DNA of 64,000 bases from Patiria miniata. Its lineage: Eukaryota; Echinodermata; Asteroidea; Valvatida; Asterinidae. Positions 1 to 11,856 of the stretch are shown in pieces. Location of the stretch: the NCBI RefSeq assembly GCF_015706575.1, contig NW_024037047.1, positions 6,142,632 through 6,206,631 of the forward strand, written 5' to 3'. A model generated the notes under the pieces. That model saw only the letters and a list, made by a program, of their open reading frames with translations, did no database searches and was not told the DNA's origin. Numbering within the stretch: position 1 is the stretch's first letter; each line of letters begins with the position of its first letter. The translations under genes were made by a program, and so were the position numbers.

Positions 1-1020
1 TCCATCCGCTGAAGAGAACATCATTGCGCGATGTGTGCTCCATCCGCTGAAGAGAACAGCATTGACCGGGGCAGCGGGGGAGTTGGTGACCGTTGGAGGC
101 TAAGGTTATTTCCAAGTGTCCCCAACCATTTTGGCCGGGATTGTAGCTCAACAAGCCCACAGTGTTCTGTTCTACATACAAAGAAAAAAAACTAATTGTT
201 GTCGGTTTACCCCACAACGTAAAAAAAAAAATAACTTACAGGCGATACACTCAAATCACCCCACAATGTAGCTCAACAAACCCATACAATCTGTTCTACA
301 TACAATAAAAGCTAAGTATTGTAGGTGCAAGGTGGGCGTCGCCAGGATTTTTTTCTAGAGGGGACAAAGCACATTTCCACCCGAAATCCCTGTACTTTTC
401 CAGCATATTCTCGATTTATCACTTTTCGAGGGTGGGCAGGGACACTGAGCCCCCACCTTTTGTCCCCTTTTTACCCCTCCTTTTTTGGGAGGCTTTTCCG
501 GGGGGGGGGGGAAGCGCCCCGGCCCCCCTCGCGACGCGCACCGTGCACCCAACAACGTTAACAAAAACCAAGAAATACGTACAGGACATACACACAAAGC
601 ACCCTACAATGTAGCTTAACAAGACCACAATGCCGCTCTCGTATTACCCCCCCCCCCCCCCCCCCCATCGACCGAAAACAAGGTATGCATAGGAAGTAAA
701 AGGGTCTACGTGCAAGATAGACCGACTTTATCTGTCTCTAAAAACAATCTCGATTAGAAATATCTCAGAAACTGCTGGCCAACGAGTTCGTGTTCAGACA
801 TGAGTCAGGTTTTTGACCCCAGTGACCCCATGATGACGTTTGACCCAGTTTGGTCATGTGACATGTTGGGGCTAGGCTACTGATATTCTTGACAAAGTTT
901 GGTTGAAATCGGTCGAAGTAAATATGTAGGAGCAACAGACAACGACAACGTGTGTTACTAACTAACTAACGGAGAGACATGATGATTTGTTGAGCTGCTA
1001 TTCCGCAGCTAATAAACGAG
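1..1020. repeat. Repeat-rich left edge, no gene
   Basis: A 20-bp sequence beginning TCCATCCGCTGAAGAG occurs at 1-20 and again at 39-58. A block with GTAGCTCAACAA and CTGTTCTACATACAA occurs near 143-186 and 268-305, with a third partial copy near 608-632. There is a 12-G run at 500-511 and a 20-C run at 647-666. The motif GGGCGTCGCCAGGATTTTT near 333 recurs inverted near 20,440, so it is a dispersed element end. The stretch 840-1016 reads like old interspersed repeat. I see no coding exon. Confidence 0.5.
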
Positions 1021-2836
1021 TGATCCTCATCTCCCCATCGAAATATCGTTTCAATAACTATTAAAGGCCACTTGATCGCTCCCTTCATTTTTGCTCGAGT
1101 TTAAATGTAAGCCCATATTGAGCTCCCCAAAAGGCTTTTTAAAAACCATTTTGAATGGAGAACCAATCATGCATGGGGACTTTTCATGTGGTTTGTTAGC
1201 AGCGTTTTCTAGCTAGCTTTGTTAATGCCACCTGCATGGCAAGTTTCAGGGCGCAGTCAAACCCCAATGTTTCCTTGTGTCAACAGTTTTATTGCATAAA
1301 AAAGGAAGAAAGTAAAAAAAAAAAGTCAAAAGAGAAGAAAGCATTCAGTTCAACTCAAAACCTTTTTTTACACAATGGCACATTGCATATAGAAGGGAAC
1401 AGTTCAGAACAATAATGTAGAGCTTACCAGTCTATTTGAATGTAGTCCTGTTTGTTTCCGTGACTCATTAAAACCTGTCTGTAAAATCTTATGCCATAAG
1501 CCAAAATGCGAAGCGAGCGACATTTGTTCATCTGTCTTGCCTATATCCCAAGATCCGGGCTTTTGTGGAGCACCCAGTCCCCAGTTCCTGCACCCAACAA
1601 CAAACCCAAAACCACCCACCTGTCATCCTCGCCTACGACTCATCCGGCTTGGCCAGCTGGGTAAAAAGGAACAAAAATACCGTCCATATTGACGGAGAAA
1701 AGGACACTGAAATTCACGCGACGCACATGCCCGAGCCAACAAAAACCCAACCCCAACCTAAAAAAAAAAATGTGTTTTTCTGACAATGACTGTACCCAGA
1801 ACAGATGTTAAAATTCTCATTAAAATGTCAGATCTATGATAAGTGTACGTAGAGAACTTTTAAAATAATCCCAACCTTCGCAATATCCATTACTCATATC
1901 ACGCACTGTATATATCCCAGCTGAAGGTGCAGTTGCAGTTTAGGTGCAGTTTACTGAAACTCTTTAAAACCTCGATTACAAAATATTTTTTTGAAGGCAA
2001 CTTGGCTCCTTAAAACAAATATTGATAAGTTATCTTTGTGCGGTATACGCGTGCCAAACATAATGCCCATGTGACAGGCCTTCATGCTCCCAGTATTGAA
2101 CCTTACATGTCGGCCACATCACAACTGAACTTCATCAACTTCAAACACGCGCGTCATTCATGCAGCCATACAATGACGTTAATTACTGTTCTGGCCGACT
2201 GGTTACACTTCGATTCTCCAAAGGTCAATGTTACGGTGTACTTACATCACAGTCAAGTAAAAGAGAAAAAAAAGGGAAAAAACAGCTGGTTACAATTTTG
2301 TATGGTTATTCACCAAACCACTTACCATTTTTTATGTGAAATGCACATTGCCCATAATATTAGTTTGTCAAGTGAAATAAACTTCGCAGTGTGGCGACTT
2401 CACAAGCAACTTTTTCTGAGTTGCGTATGTATTCCCTACGCCTACGCGTGCGATTTCTGATGGTCCCGTTTAAACCTCACGCTTAATGCTGTGTCACACT
2501 TCCTATACACGTACCGCAAGCCGCGGGACTTACCCTCCTCCATGCAGTAAAACGCGGGGGTGGGATACGCACGCGCCCCGTAATGGCCGAGGCAATCATA
2601 CGGGCCTTTTAATTTAAAGAGCAATGACCCTCAACTTTTTTTCTTTGAACCTACCAATACCACGATGACACGGGCCCTAGTAAACCTCGCACCGCCCTGC
2701 AAACTACAGGGATGTTACTGGTAGCGCGTGCGATGGCTTTCGATGCATGGGTTCGTGAAGTGCTGGTCAAATCTCTGCTCGTCTGTTATAGTCTGTTGTC
2801 GATGTCCAGAGCTACGGCTACGTCTATTGTCAACCT
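1021..2836. other. Intergenic, nothing recognised
   Basis: AT-rich unique-looking sequence with short A runs. The longest open frame, 2038-2460 on the + strand, encodes a protein with no recognisable domain and has no convincing promoter or splice context. I treat it as a chance frame. Confidence 0.4.
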
Positions 2837-3242
2837 GTTCCGTACGCGTAATTTTTATTCCTAGGAGGGTTAGGGGCAATGTCATGAATAATTCATGTTT
2901 ATCCATGAGAACGGACAATGACATCAACAGCATTGTTGTTAGTTACTCAACTAGTTACAATACATTAAAGCATTTTAAAGAACGGTTGTCGTCGAGCTAC
3001 CACACAGTAGCCTAGTGGATAGCGAGATGAGCTATGGATACAAAGATCCCTGGTTCGAATCCACGTCGTCGCTGCTCATTTTCATCAGCTATTTTTCGTC
3101 TCCAAATTTATCACTGAGATAATTTTAAATTAAGGGGAAAATAGAACGAGAACCTAAGTCTTGCAATGATTCAAAGGAAAAACTGAATTATTCATGACAT
3201 TGCCCCTAACCCTCCTAGGGAAAAAAATTACACGTTCCGTAC
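2837..3242 (+). mobile_element. MITE with 9-bp TSD and tRNA-like core, copy 1
   Basis: The element spans 2846-3233 (388 bp) and is flanked by a perfect 9-bp direct repeat GTTCCGTAC at 2837-2845 and 3234-3242. Its ends are inverted repeats starting GCGTAATTTTT and GTGTAATTTTT and continuing through CCTAGGAGGGTTAGGGGC. A 9-bp target duplication with long terminal inverted repeats is typical of Mutator-like (MULE) transposons. It has no transposase, so it is non-autonomous. Inside is a tRNA-like stretch: TAGCCTAGTGG (3008-3018) fits the RNA polymerase III A box, and GTTCGAATC (3053-3061) fits the B box at normal tRNA spacing. A second copy lies at 30,291-30,654. Confidence 0.85.
3008..3062 (+). 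promoter_or_regulatory. tRNA-like pol III A and B boxes inside MITE
   Basis: TAGCCTAGTGG matches the A-box consensus TRGYNNARNNG. GTTCGAATC matches the B-box consensus GWTCRANNC, 45 bp downstream. This is the internal promoter layout of a tRNA or tRNA-derived SINE. No full cloverleaf is evident, so it is a promoter-like relic rather than a tRNA gene. Confidence 0.6.
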
Positions 3243-4109
3243 GTAGTTGTGTAATTATTGTCGAAGATCTCGACAAAAGCGGACAAGAGATTCGCGATAG
3301 TGTTGGTCCAAGATAGGATTGGGATGTTAAACCTAGTAATATAGCCGGTCCCTTAAAGCGTGGTGCAACTAAATGACTCAAATCCAGTATTGGGAACGTC
3401 GGCAGCGCCAGAGTGTAATTGTGGAGACTAATTGCGGTTTACAGACCACGGCTTAATTGCCGCTTTGGCTTCACCCCCCCCCCCTTTTTAAGACGCCCCT
3501 TACGTCCTGAACAAAATGACAATATTACACAAAACATTGTTCTTGTGTAACCAATCATTAGTTTAATTTGAGTCTGTCAAATTAGACGCTCAATCATGAA
3601 GCTGGAAGCCTGAAAGCCGAAGCTGGTGTAAATCCAAGGTTTGTACAATGGTTATGTTTCCGCCATTGTCGAGATAAGAACAGGCGAGACTCATTCGCGC
3701 ACGAGTTTGACGTAGGTCACGACGCCCACGCACTGTCTTTCCAGGGAGGGGATTCCCCTGGAATGCCCAGGATTCCCCCAGCATGGATAACTCGGAAATG
3801 CCAAAGTGTCAACCCGCCGAGATTTCTGCTCTGACTTTCTGTCTTTCTCCTACTATGTTATAAGTCAAAACGAAGACAACTCGAATGCCGGAAACGAATG
3901 TTCATGTCGTATGTTTGTTTTTCACGCAGTTGTATATTTATTTCCGAAGAAGGGGTTTCCTTATTGTAATCATGTACGTTTATCTCATGTCAACATACAC
4001 GAGATGTTGTGGTGTGTTATTAAATCCGGACTACATTGTTTTCTTTAAAGTTTGGTATTGTAGATATTGAATGTATCTGGTCGTTGTTTTTCCTGTTTTT
4101 GGAAGTATA
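3243..4109. other. Intergenic, nothing recognised
   Basis: No exon, RNA gene or clear repeat boundary seen. A C-run lies near 3474-3484. Confidence 0.4.
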
Positions 4110-4981
4110 CAGGGTGGATAAAAAAAACACGAAACCGAGATATTATTGCTAATTGGAACAGAAGTAGGGCACATGTGAATCAAAGGGAGATATCCTCTGT
4201 TAGGCTTGAAAACCCTCTTTAAAATGACACCCTGATCATGTCATTACATTCACGGCTGACTGAGCAGTGACTAATTTTATGAAAGGGTCTATTTAGAGAG
4301 TTGCGCCACTTTTCATGGAGAAATCTCTCTTTTTTCCCCACCTGCCTTGATTGGCAACCATAGCCTTTCACTCTGTGACAAATGACACCACATAAACCAC
4401 AATTGAAAAGTGGCGCAAGTCTCTAAATTGACCCTTTCATAAAATCGGTCACTGCTCAGTCAACCGTGAATGTAATGACATGATCAGGGTGTCATTTTGA
4501 GGAGGAGATTCAAGCCTAAGGCCAAAAAAAAAGTCTCCGGTTTCTGGTATGGAGCTTGCCCAAAAAGTGGTGCGGCGACGCGGCTTTTTTTTTTTTTTTA
4601 CCTGTTTTATTTTGCTTCAAATGTCGGCTGAGGACTGCAATTGGTGCCCGACTAAACTTAGTGGAAATATATGGAAGTCCAGAGAGGCCACATAAAGCTT
4701 ATTCTCGATCATAACCCCATCTAAAAACACGTTAAAATTGTGCAGCAGCAGGAATCCAGTCAAACCAGTGAGTTTGGCAGTTTTGAGACATCATCTTTTA
4801 TTGAAAAAAAAATTTTTCATTTTGCCGACGCGCATGGCTACGGCGACGCGCGCGCATACCAGAAACCGGAGACTTATTTTGTTTGGCCTAACAGAGGATA
4901 TCTCCCTTTGATTCAAATGTGCCCTAGTTCTGTTCCAATTAGCAATAATATCTCGGTTTCATTTTTTTTTGATCCACCATG
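4110..4981. mobile_element. Mariner-like long-hairpin MITE carrying a second MITE
   Basis: The left end CAGGGTGGATAAA follows a TA at 4108-4109. The right end is its inverse, ending CCACCATG at 4981 with a decayed TA. The arms (left 4110-4318; right 4403-4516 and 4892-4981) pair over more than 200 bp, so without the insertion this is one long hairpin with a loop near 4319-4402. The right arm is interrupted by the separate element at 4520-4888. CAGGGTG ends next to TA are typical of Tc1/mariner-derived MITEs. No transposase is present. Confidence 0.75.
4517..4891. mobile_element. TAA-flanked (PIF/Harbinger-like) MITE inserted in a hairpin
   Basis: Terminal inverted repeats of about 34 bp begin GGCCAAAA and include AGTCTCCGGTTTCTGGTATG. 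They bound a 369-bp element (4520-4888) flanked by TAA at 4517-4519 and 4889-4891. Removing the element and one TAA restores the host right arm exactly as the complement of the left arm (CCTCTGTTAGGCTTG). The insertion and its 3-bp duplication are therefore proved within the window. A 3-bp TWA duplication is typical of PIF/Harbinger. Confidence 0.8.
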
Positions 4982-6830
4982 TGCGGGTGATGGGTATGGA
5001 GTCAGTCGAGTCTATCACAAGTCCCTGCAAGTCCATCACAAGTTCATCCCAAGTCCTCCAGTCTCACGTGAAGTTGCAGCCTTATGCACGAGTTGGTCAT
5101 TTAAGTCGAGTTCCCCGAATGTATTTAATTATTTGTTAACTGTTGAATGAGATGCGCCAGACTATTAAATGCAGGCATAATGCAGCCTTATTAAACTGTC
5201 ATTTTTAAAAATCTTGCTGTAAACGTTAGGTATTGTTTAATTACAAGTTTTAAACTATTCATTGATATATTATTCATTGATAGCATTGAAGGTATGAATT
5301 TCGACTTTGTCAAAATGGAACGATCACTCCGACTAACGAAGTGAGTAATGTGTCACATTAAAGGCAGCTTATTTAGAGTTCCATTGGGTTGAAGAACAAA
5401 AAATGGCAAGCATCCCCGTCTGTAGCCACGTACATGCATAGTTAGTTACCTAATGCGCAAGCGCAAACATATCACATGATTGAAATAATTTATCACGTGA
5501 TGTGGGATTTGAGATGGCCTGGAGGCTATTAATGGCGGTATATTTGGAAACACCTGATGCCATATCGGTTCGAGTCGTATAGGGGTAAATGTCCCCCTTT
5601 TTCCCCCAAATGTTGATTTCCGTTCTTTCATAATCGTGCTACCAGCAGATTTCTTTTCAGTGCAATAAACGTCACCTGTTGTTTCCGATTCATGACTCTG
5701 AATGAATTCAGCTTACCCCAGAGGGCCAGCCTATGTGTCCTCTTTGCACCATTCTGTCACTTGTGATTCAGACCTGCTTTATCCCAAAAAGTATGACTCA
5801 AATGACTACCTAGACCCCTCAGACTAAACTTGTGTGGGACAAACTTTTCTAAGCTTAACTAGTCTGGGTTTTAATGAGCAGTAAAGTCCAAGATCCGTTC
5901 ATTAACATGTGGCGCGAGCGCATTATGGTCGGTGCCTAATTGAGGTCGGTGTCACTGAGATTTGGACTCCCATATCGTTTGTACCTTACATGGACTGTAT
6001 ACCCTCACAAAATGACCCGTCAGGCTGTCATTGTCCTAACTAATGTTCGCTAAAGGCATGCCCAATACAACCGACGAGTCCCAATTTAGCACCGGATGTG
6101 GGAATAGTGTTCGAGTCTTCCATTGAGCCATTTTGTCTGGTTTACTTAAATTATTGTTTCTGGTGTCAAGAAAACAAACGATTCCTTAAAACAAAAAGCC
6201 GAATGCTCTGTAGTTCTCATACCTGAGGAAAACTGTAGAGAGTAAATGATGAAGGTGTGTACTGTTTTAGAGGTGTATGTATGGGAAGAAAACGCCGGTT
6301 TTTATTTTATTTTATTTTAATTTTATTTATTATATATATATTTTTTTGGGGGGGGGGGGGGGAGACCCACGCAATCGTGTCCGAGGATCCGACGTTCACG
6401 TGTGCAGAGCCACACTACAAACGGATAATATAGCCTTGCATTTACGGTGCATGTAAATTGTATACAACCCCACGTGGCAGTCAATCGAAGCCGCCTTTAA
6501 AATTTGTGTCGTCATTTCAGAGTAGAAATTTGGTTGATTGTTTAATAGCAGCCAATTTGTTCTCAAAGACACGATAGAATTAGGAGTCAGCTGAATGGTC
6601 AGAATCTGGAGGTCAAGATGCAGTGTTTTGCATAATCTGCGCGCACATCGTAGATCCGTACACACTACATGCAATCGGGCTTGAACTGAAGACACAATCC
6701 GCAATATATGTCGGCGTTGATTGAATTCAAATCCAGGTCACAGAGGTGAAAGTATTTTGTGACGTGCACTCTTGCAGTGTGCATATTTGTTTGATAATTG
6801 TTTTAAATTATGAACTTGTGCATTGCATTG
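4982..6830. other. Intergenic with repeat fragments
   Basis: The stretch 5690-5880 shares phrases (AATGACTACCTAG, TGTCACTTGTGA) with the TGACTGAC-rich repeats near 23.7 kb and 29.3-29.8 kb. The stretch 6300-6362 is (TTTTA)n/(TA)n followed by a G run. No exon is seen. Confidence 0.4.
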
Positions 6831-6950
6831 CAGATTCGGCTCCTTCAAACCTCGTGGCCCCGCCCTCCAGATTACCGCCTGCTCTGCCGCAGCAAACGTC
6901 GGGTCGGAAGCCACACATGGCCATGTCCTATCCCATGACATCCCCACGGA

Positions 6951-6985
6951 TGACGTCAGCGTCACGTGACATTAGACAACATGGC
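6951..6985 (+). promoter_or_regulatory. TATA-less promoter: CRE, E-box and YY1-like ATG site
   Basis: A full palindromic CRE, TGACGTCA, lies at 6951-6958. The palindrome GTCACGTGAC, an E-box of the USF/TFE3 type, lies at 6961-6970. ACAACATGGCGGC at 6977-6989 is the YY1-style element that often overlaps the first ATG of housekeeping genes. No TATA box is seen. The motif cluster sits immediately upstream of an open first exon with a consensus donor. CRE and E-box palindromes work on either strand, so divergent transcription is possible. Confidence 0.5.
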
Positions 6986-7067
6986 GGCGCCCGTCACCGT
7001 TCACAAAGCACCGGTAGTCTCCACCATCCCTCGATGCGGGAGACAGCTGATGAGCCAAGGACGTCAA
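6981..7067 (+). CDS. Probable first coding exon of an unidentified gene
   Basis: An ATG in good context (ACAACATGG) opens a 29-codon frame beginning MAAPVTVHKAPVV and ending in CAA exactly at a consensus donor, GTAAGT, at 7068. The same frame has a stop (the TGA of the CRE) at 6951-6953, so this ATG is the first possible start of the frame. The peptide is rich in Ala, Val, Arg and Lys with no acidic residue, which would suit a mitochondrial targeting sequence; that is inference. The exon ends in phase 0. I could not find the next exon. A competing reading is an internal exon 6833-7067 in another frame (proline/serine-rich, acceptor TTGCATTGCAG). The promoter motifs favour the first-exon model. 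I do not recognise the protein. Confidence 0.45.
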
Positions 7068-7135
7068 GTAAGTAATTTCAACAATCTTTCGAAAACTTGG
7101 CCAAGAGGGCCTAAATTGTAATGGCAATAAGACTG

Positions 7136-7172
7136 TGTGGGCATGCGTACACATTGAGTACGCATGCCCACA
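7136..7172. other. Perfect hairpin downstream of exon donor
   Basis: A 15-bp perfect inverted repeat (TGTGGGCATGCGTAC) with a 7-base loop, about 70 bp into the putative intron. Its role is unknown. It may be the remnant of a small MITE. Confidence 0.6.
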
Positions 7173-7277
7173 AGTCCATAGTCAAATTTCGTGGAGCTGC
7201 TAAGCTTCTAATTCTGCAGAGCAATTTTGTTGCGCTAAGCAAAATTTGGCATAGTATATGACATGAGATATCTTTGC

Positions 7278-7593
7278 ACGTTTCGTCTGCAATGATGTTC
7301 AATACTCGAGCAGCGTGACACACATGTTGGCTACTTTAGGTTGGACATCTCTCAAAAGAGAGGATGGAATCAAATCAACTAACATTCTCGTACAAGGTCA
7401 TTTACAACATAGTAAACATTCAACCAGATCCACTGCAACCAAGTACAGGGAAAACAACTGCCAATGCAATGAAATCACCGCAAGAACCAATGTTTATATG
7501 CAATCTTTTCTACCAAGAACTGTGAGAAAGTGGAACAAGCTACCTCAAGATACCCCCAAACCACAATCAATTCAAATCCTTGATTTAGTTTAA
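7278..7593 (+). mobile_element. LINE reverse-transcriptase C-terminal fragment
   Basis: The + frame reads SSVTHMLATLGWTSLKRE and later RTNVYMQSFLPRTVRKWN followed by KLPQD, ending at a stop. These match the conserved C-terminal tail of non-LTR retrotransposon polymerases of the CR1/L2/jockey group, where the pattern is LGW-x-x-L-x-x-R ... F-F-P-R-T-I-x-x-W-N-x-L-P. Only this last portion is present; the catalytic YADD region is absent, so it is a 5'-truncated dead copy. It lies just downstream of the putative first exon at 6981-7067. Confidence 0.75.
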
Positions 7594-7599
7594 TTTGCC

Positions 7600-8780
7600 A
7601 CTCTCCAAGCCTCAGACTTCTATGAGGACTTCTCAAGAAGATAACCACCATGTACAAAGTATAACATGCTGGTGTGACAAACAAACCTAAATCTGTGCTT
7701 AGCTGAGTTCTGTGCTGAGCGCTCCACGGAATTGGCCCCATATTCCCTGCTAATCTGAATCCACGGTAACCGTAAGCGTAAATATTGTGACTTTTTATGC
7801 AGGGTGAGTAAAAAGAAAGTTACCTGCATCAATGATTTTTCCCCCTTGAAAAGTAATTAAATTTGATACGCTTATGAAGCATGTATTAAACGAGTATGTT
7901 CTTCCACTCATGTGAAACAAAGAATTACTGAAGTTGATTCATGCTATTTTTTAAAGCTGTCCATGGAATGCTAAACGCTTTGAAGCTATTCAGCTGAGTG
8001 AGGAACAAGATGACATGCATTTAAATAGAAATGAGAATTCAAATAAATTTGAAACAGAATTTTTTATGTCAGATTTTGTGTTTTGTACACGAGGAACAAA
8101 TCAAGTAAATGTCTGAATTTTGTGGGAAAACTCCATGGTTCATTGCATTTTTATTACCTGCGGGATAGCAGCTCAATAACATCAGTTCTTGTCTCTCCGT
8201 CAACATGCAGCATTTTACACAACTTACATAACACAGCAATGAAATTGATTAAGGCATGGCGCGCACTTGGTCACAGTGTCAAAAAAATGTTGTTGTGATC
8301 AACTGACCATTGTGCAGTGATGCGTGACTTAAATTCAATGAAACTTATAGGGGTTGAGGCCAAGGCTTAGGAGTATCTGCACAACCAAAATGTTCAAAGT
8401 TGACCTCATGGTTTTGTAGTTATTTTAAAAACAGTCAGACGGACATTTTTTTTTGAGGGGGGACATACTGTATGTAGACCTTTCTATCGCCGACGCTCGG
8501 TTGGCACGTTTTGCCAACAACGGGTTGCCAAATTATGGAAGGTCCAACACTGCAAAAATGAAGAATATTTATTACAGATTACAAAAATGTTATTTGATTG
8601 TAATCCAATATTATCAACTAACACAACAAAACACTCCCTAAACATGCCTTTTTCTCATGTAATGTGGGCGTTATGCATCTTTTTGGAAACAAAATCTGTT
8701 GTCAACCACATGTCCATTTATGTGCTTGTGGAAGCCCATACAAACTGACGCTCAATGTTACAAACAATAGAAAGGTCTAG
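7600..8780. other. Intergenic, nothing recognised
   Basis: AT-rich sequence. TGCAGGGTGAGTAAAAAG at 7798-7815 resembles one end of a mariner-type MITE, but I could not find a partner end. No exon seen. Confidence 0.35.
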
Positions 8781-9106
8781 AGCTCCCAAACCTATGTTCT
8801 TGAAACTCTGTGGTTCTTGAGTCTGGAGTGCTGAATGGTAGCACACATAGCAACCAATAGAAACAGGTGTGCAAATGAATATATGTTTAAATCGTATGAC
8901 GTCAGCCCGCACCTATATGTGGGCGCTGATATTGGTGTTTTTTTCCCTTTTACATTGGCTTATCTATATAGCTCCCTAACCTTTGCTCTTGAAACTCTAT
9001 GGTTCTTGAGTCTGAAGTGATACCGGTAACACACATAGCAACCGATGAAATCTGGATCGCAAATTATTGATCTTTTCATCGCATGACATCAGCCCGCCCC
9101 ACCTAA
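8781..9106. repeat. Two-copy tandem duplication, about 190 bp apart
   Basis: The phrase CTTGAAACTCT followed by TGGTTCTTGAGTCT, then ACACATAGCAACC and ATGACRTCAGCCCGC, occurs in the same order at 8781-8918 and 8970-9100. The copies have diverged by substitutions and small gaps, so this is an old tandem duplication of non-coding sequence. Confidence 0.7.
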
Positions 9107-9728
9107 AGCCACTTCTACGAGTTTGGACATGACTTTTGACATTTTGGCCCCCAAAACAGCCCCTTTTCAACAATAACGTCCCGGATCTTTGAGTGCTGAC
9201 ATCATTTCGAAGAATTGTCAATTCGCAAACCAGATATAAATAGATTTATTGTACGGATCATACAAAAGTTGAAATGTCGTTTATTCCAGTAAGTTTTAAC
9301 ACCGCCCTCTGTTGGTGAAGCTCTCTTGTTTTGATCGATAAACACTGCGTTGCCAAGGAAGTCGATTGGTTCTGATATCCGTGGCAGATAAAATGATGAC
9401 GCCCTCTGTCGAGCAAAACTTTCCCGTTTGCCGGCATTAATATAATCGTGCTAAATACGGTTTGAAATCCGCCTGGCCATAATTTTGGATTCGTCAACTA
9501 TTTTCGAGTCTACGTTGCTGCAGTTATGCAAAGAATTCTCTCTTTTTAAGATACCCCTACTCGATCCCGAATCAGCTAAGGGCAGGGCCAGGGTTTCTTA
9601 AGAATGATGTGGTTGTTGAAATCAAAGATTTTGCAAGGGGAGGCGGAGGGTGAGGGATGCAGAGTTGCAGACATGGCATAAAAAGAGCAAAGGCCTGAAT
9701 CAACGAATCAAAGACTTATTCATTTGTT
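9107..9728. other. Intergenic, nothing recognised
   Basis: No exon, RNA gene or bounded repeat seen. Confidence 0.35.
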
Positions 9729-10010
9729 ATTCAGGGAGAGTGTGGCCTAGTGGTTAGGGTTCGTGACTCATGATCAGAGGGGCAGGGGTTTGAATCCAGC
9801 CAGCTGACCGTGTCCTTGAGCAAGCCACTTTACCCCCACTTACCCCTCTCCATGCACCCAGAAGTGTAAATGGTATCGGCATTGCCTGGGGTATAACCTG
9901 CGATTGACTGGCATCCCATCCGGGGGAATATAATTACTATTCTCAGTCGTTACATAATGCCAAGGAAACCGGAGATAAACACCGGCGCGCCTGATGGGCT
10001 ATATTGGCTA
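9729..10010 (+). mobile_element. tRNA-derived SINE
   Basis: The head carries GTGGCCTAGTGGTTAGG (A-box region) and GGTTTGAATCC (B box, 9787-9797). The body reads CCTTGAGCAAGCCACTTTACC, then GACTGGCATCCCATCC, and ends near a GGAGATAAACACCGG motif. Related heads occur at 53.7 kb (inverted) and 62.5-64.0 kb. I saw no clear target duplication. Confidence 0.6.
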
Positions 10011-11856
10011 GTGACAGGGAACTTAAGTAAATTTGGGATATTTTTGTTTCCAACAGTTAACATTGGTTAGTCAGTGGTTGTGGATAACTTCTCTAATTGG
10101 ATCCACCCTTGCGAAATTGAATGTTCAGGTCATTAACTTATATTCAATATCGATCCCTGCATTGCAAATATTTTCTCGCCGGACACGGAACCCAGTGAAA
10201 GTTCCCTTTTAGTATTCGCCAATTCCAAAGGGGCTCATTTCGGTAAAGAAATTAAAAAAAATTCTACCGCAGTTTTAAATATATTGTGTTTGAAACTGCA
10301 GTATCATATTATATTTTTTAGCCATGCATAAGTCTCTGACGTCATACTTCTGACGTCAGATTGTTCAAAGCCTATTCATAAAAAATTGCACGTATTCAGG
10401 GGATATTTTAATGCCGCGGATTGCTGCCCTTAAGTTGTTATTGGACAAGCGCAGTGACGCCTGGTTGACTAAGAACGATAGTACGATACTCTTTTTCCAG
10501 GGTCAATACCTTTTTTTTTTTACAATGAGAGTCAAAATTTATGCATTGACCTCGTGTTGAAAGGAACGTGCAGCGGCCTTTAACCTATTGTACAAAATCA
10601 TGCAGAGTGGTTTATGGTAAGGGATGTTCGCCTAGCTAGGGACAGGGTGGGACATGGTAAGATTTTTTTAAAGTCAAAAGAATCGAACAGTCAGGACCCG
10701 AAATTATTAATAAGCAACCTTTTTGATCCCTACTCGCCTCTACTGAGGGACTCAAAACCAGTTTTTACTTGGGGAAATCGGCTCCCACTCAGAAACTTCT
10801 CTCCCAGTTGTTCCCATAACATCAGTTGACGGAGTTGTCCTGCTAAAGACGGACTTCAACTCTTCTAAGGGTGCAGGTCAGTAAATAGGCCCAACATTGC
10901 CTAGGCCGGCCAAATCACGATTTGCATACTCCCCAAATTCTCCGCGGTATTAGAACATTTTGAGGGCCATGAACTCGAGTGTTTAAAAAAGAAGGGTGGA
11001 AACAGTACAGAGGACTTTGAGCTCGTATTTCTGTGAAATTCGGATGAATTTAGGCCCTAAAATTGGTCCGGAGCGGAGGCATTCTTTGCTTTCGAAATGG
11101 CGATGGGCTTCAGGACAACTTTTAGGGTTGATCATCTTTGGATGGAATTTTCTACCAAAAGTCATTGGTTAACCCCACAAAAATTAAATTGAACAGACAA
11201 TAAAAGACGATGAAATAAACTTTAATTTGATGCGTGTCTCAAACCCCTTGGGGAGTTGTGATTATTTTTAGTAATTTTTGGAAGTGCGCGTTATTATCAC
11301 TGAGGTCTATGGAAGTCTGTTTACTGGTCTTCAACCTTAAAACAGTTAATCAGGGTTTTAAAAAAAATGTCGCAGATCGTGTGACAAGCACGCGCCTTGA
11401 GCAATGCATGATGGGATTGAAAATAGATCTGAACGACAAGCTCATTTTGCTCAACGAAATTCAAGATGGCTGGTCTTTCCGTAAATAAAAACCAGGATCA
11501 AATTGTTTCCTGTATTGATACTAGGAAATTTGGGTTAGTGACTTCTGTATCGATGACGTCATTCGGCTATTCAGATAAATCGGCCCATGATCAGGCGGCG
11601 TCCAAATTTCTTGGCTGTACGGCTTGCAATCATTATGATCTATGGTGGTGGCTGCAACCACTTTCTATAAACACGTGTGTTAGTGACGTGTGTTAGTTAT
11701 TCAGACTCTCGTTGGATATTTCAATTCGCTTGAATTAATACTAATATACTGATTGCCTGATTCTTTAGTGATTGCAAGGAATTAAACATTTTACTTTCAG
11801 CTAGAAGTGTAGTATGGGACAAACCATAAGATATCCAACCACTTTTTTAATACGCT
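10011..11856. other. Intergenic, nothing recognised
   Basis: Unique-looking sequence with short open frames but no supported exon. TGACGTCA-like motifs occur near 10,338-10,358, where TCTGACGTCA appears twice 17 bp apart. Confidence 0.35.

Noticed and set aside
2038-2460. 140-codon open frame
   Set aside because: No recognisable domain, no Kozak or promoter context, and composition like the surrounding intergenic DNA.
6833-7067. Larger internal exon in a different frame (proline/serine-rich)
   Set aside because: It is possible, but the CRE, E-box and YY1-like motifs would then lie in coding sequence. The ATG-started frame explains them better.
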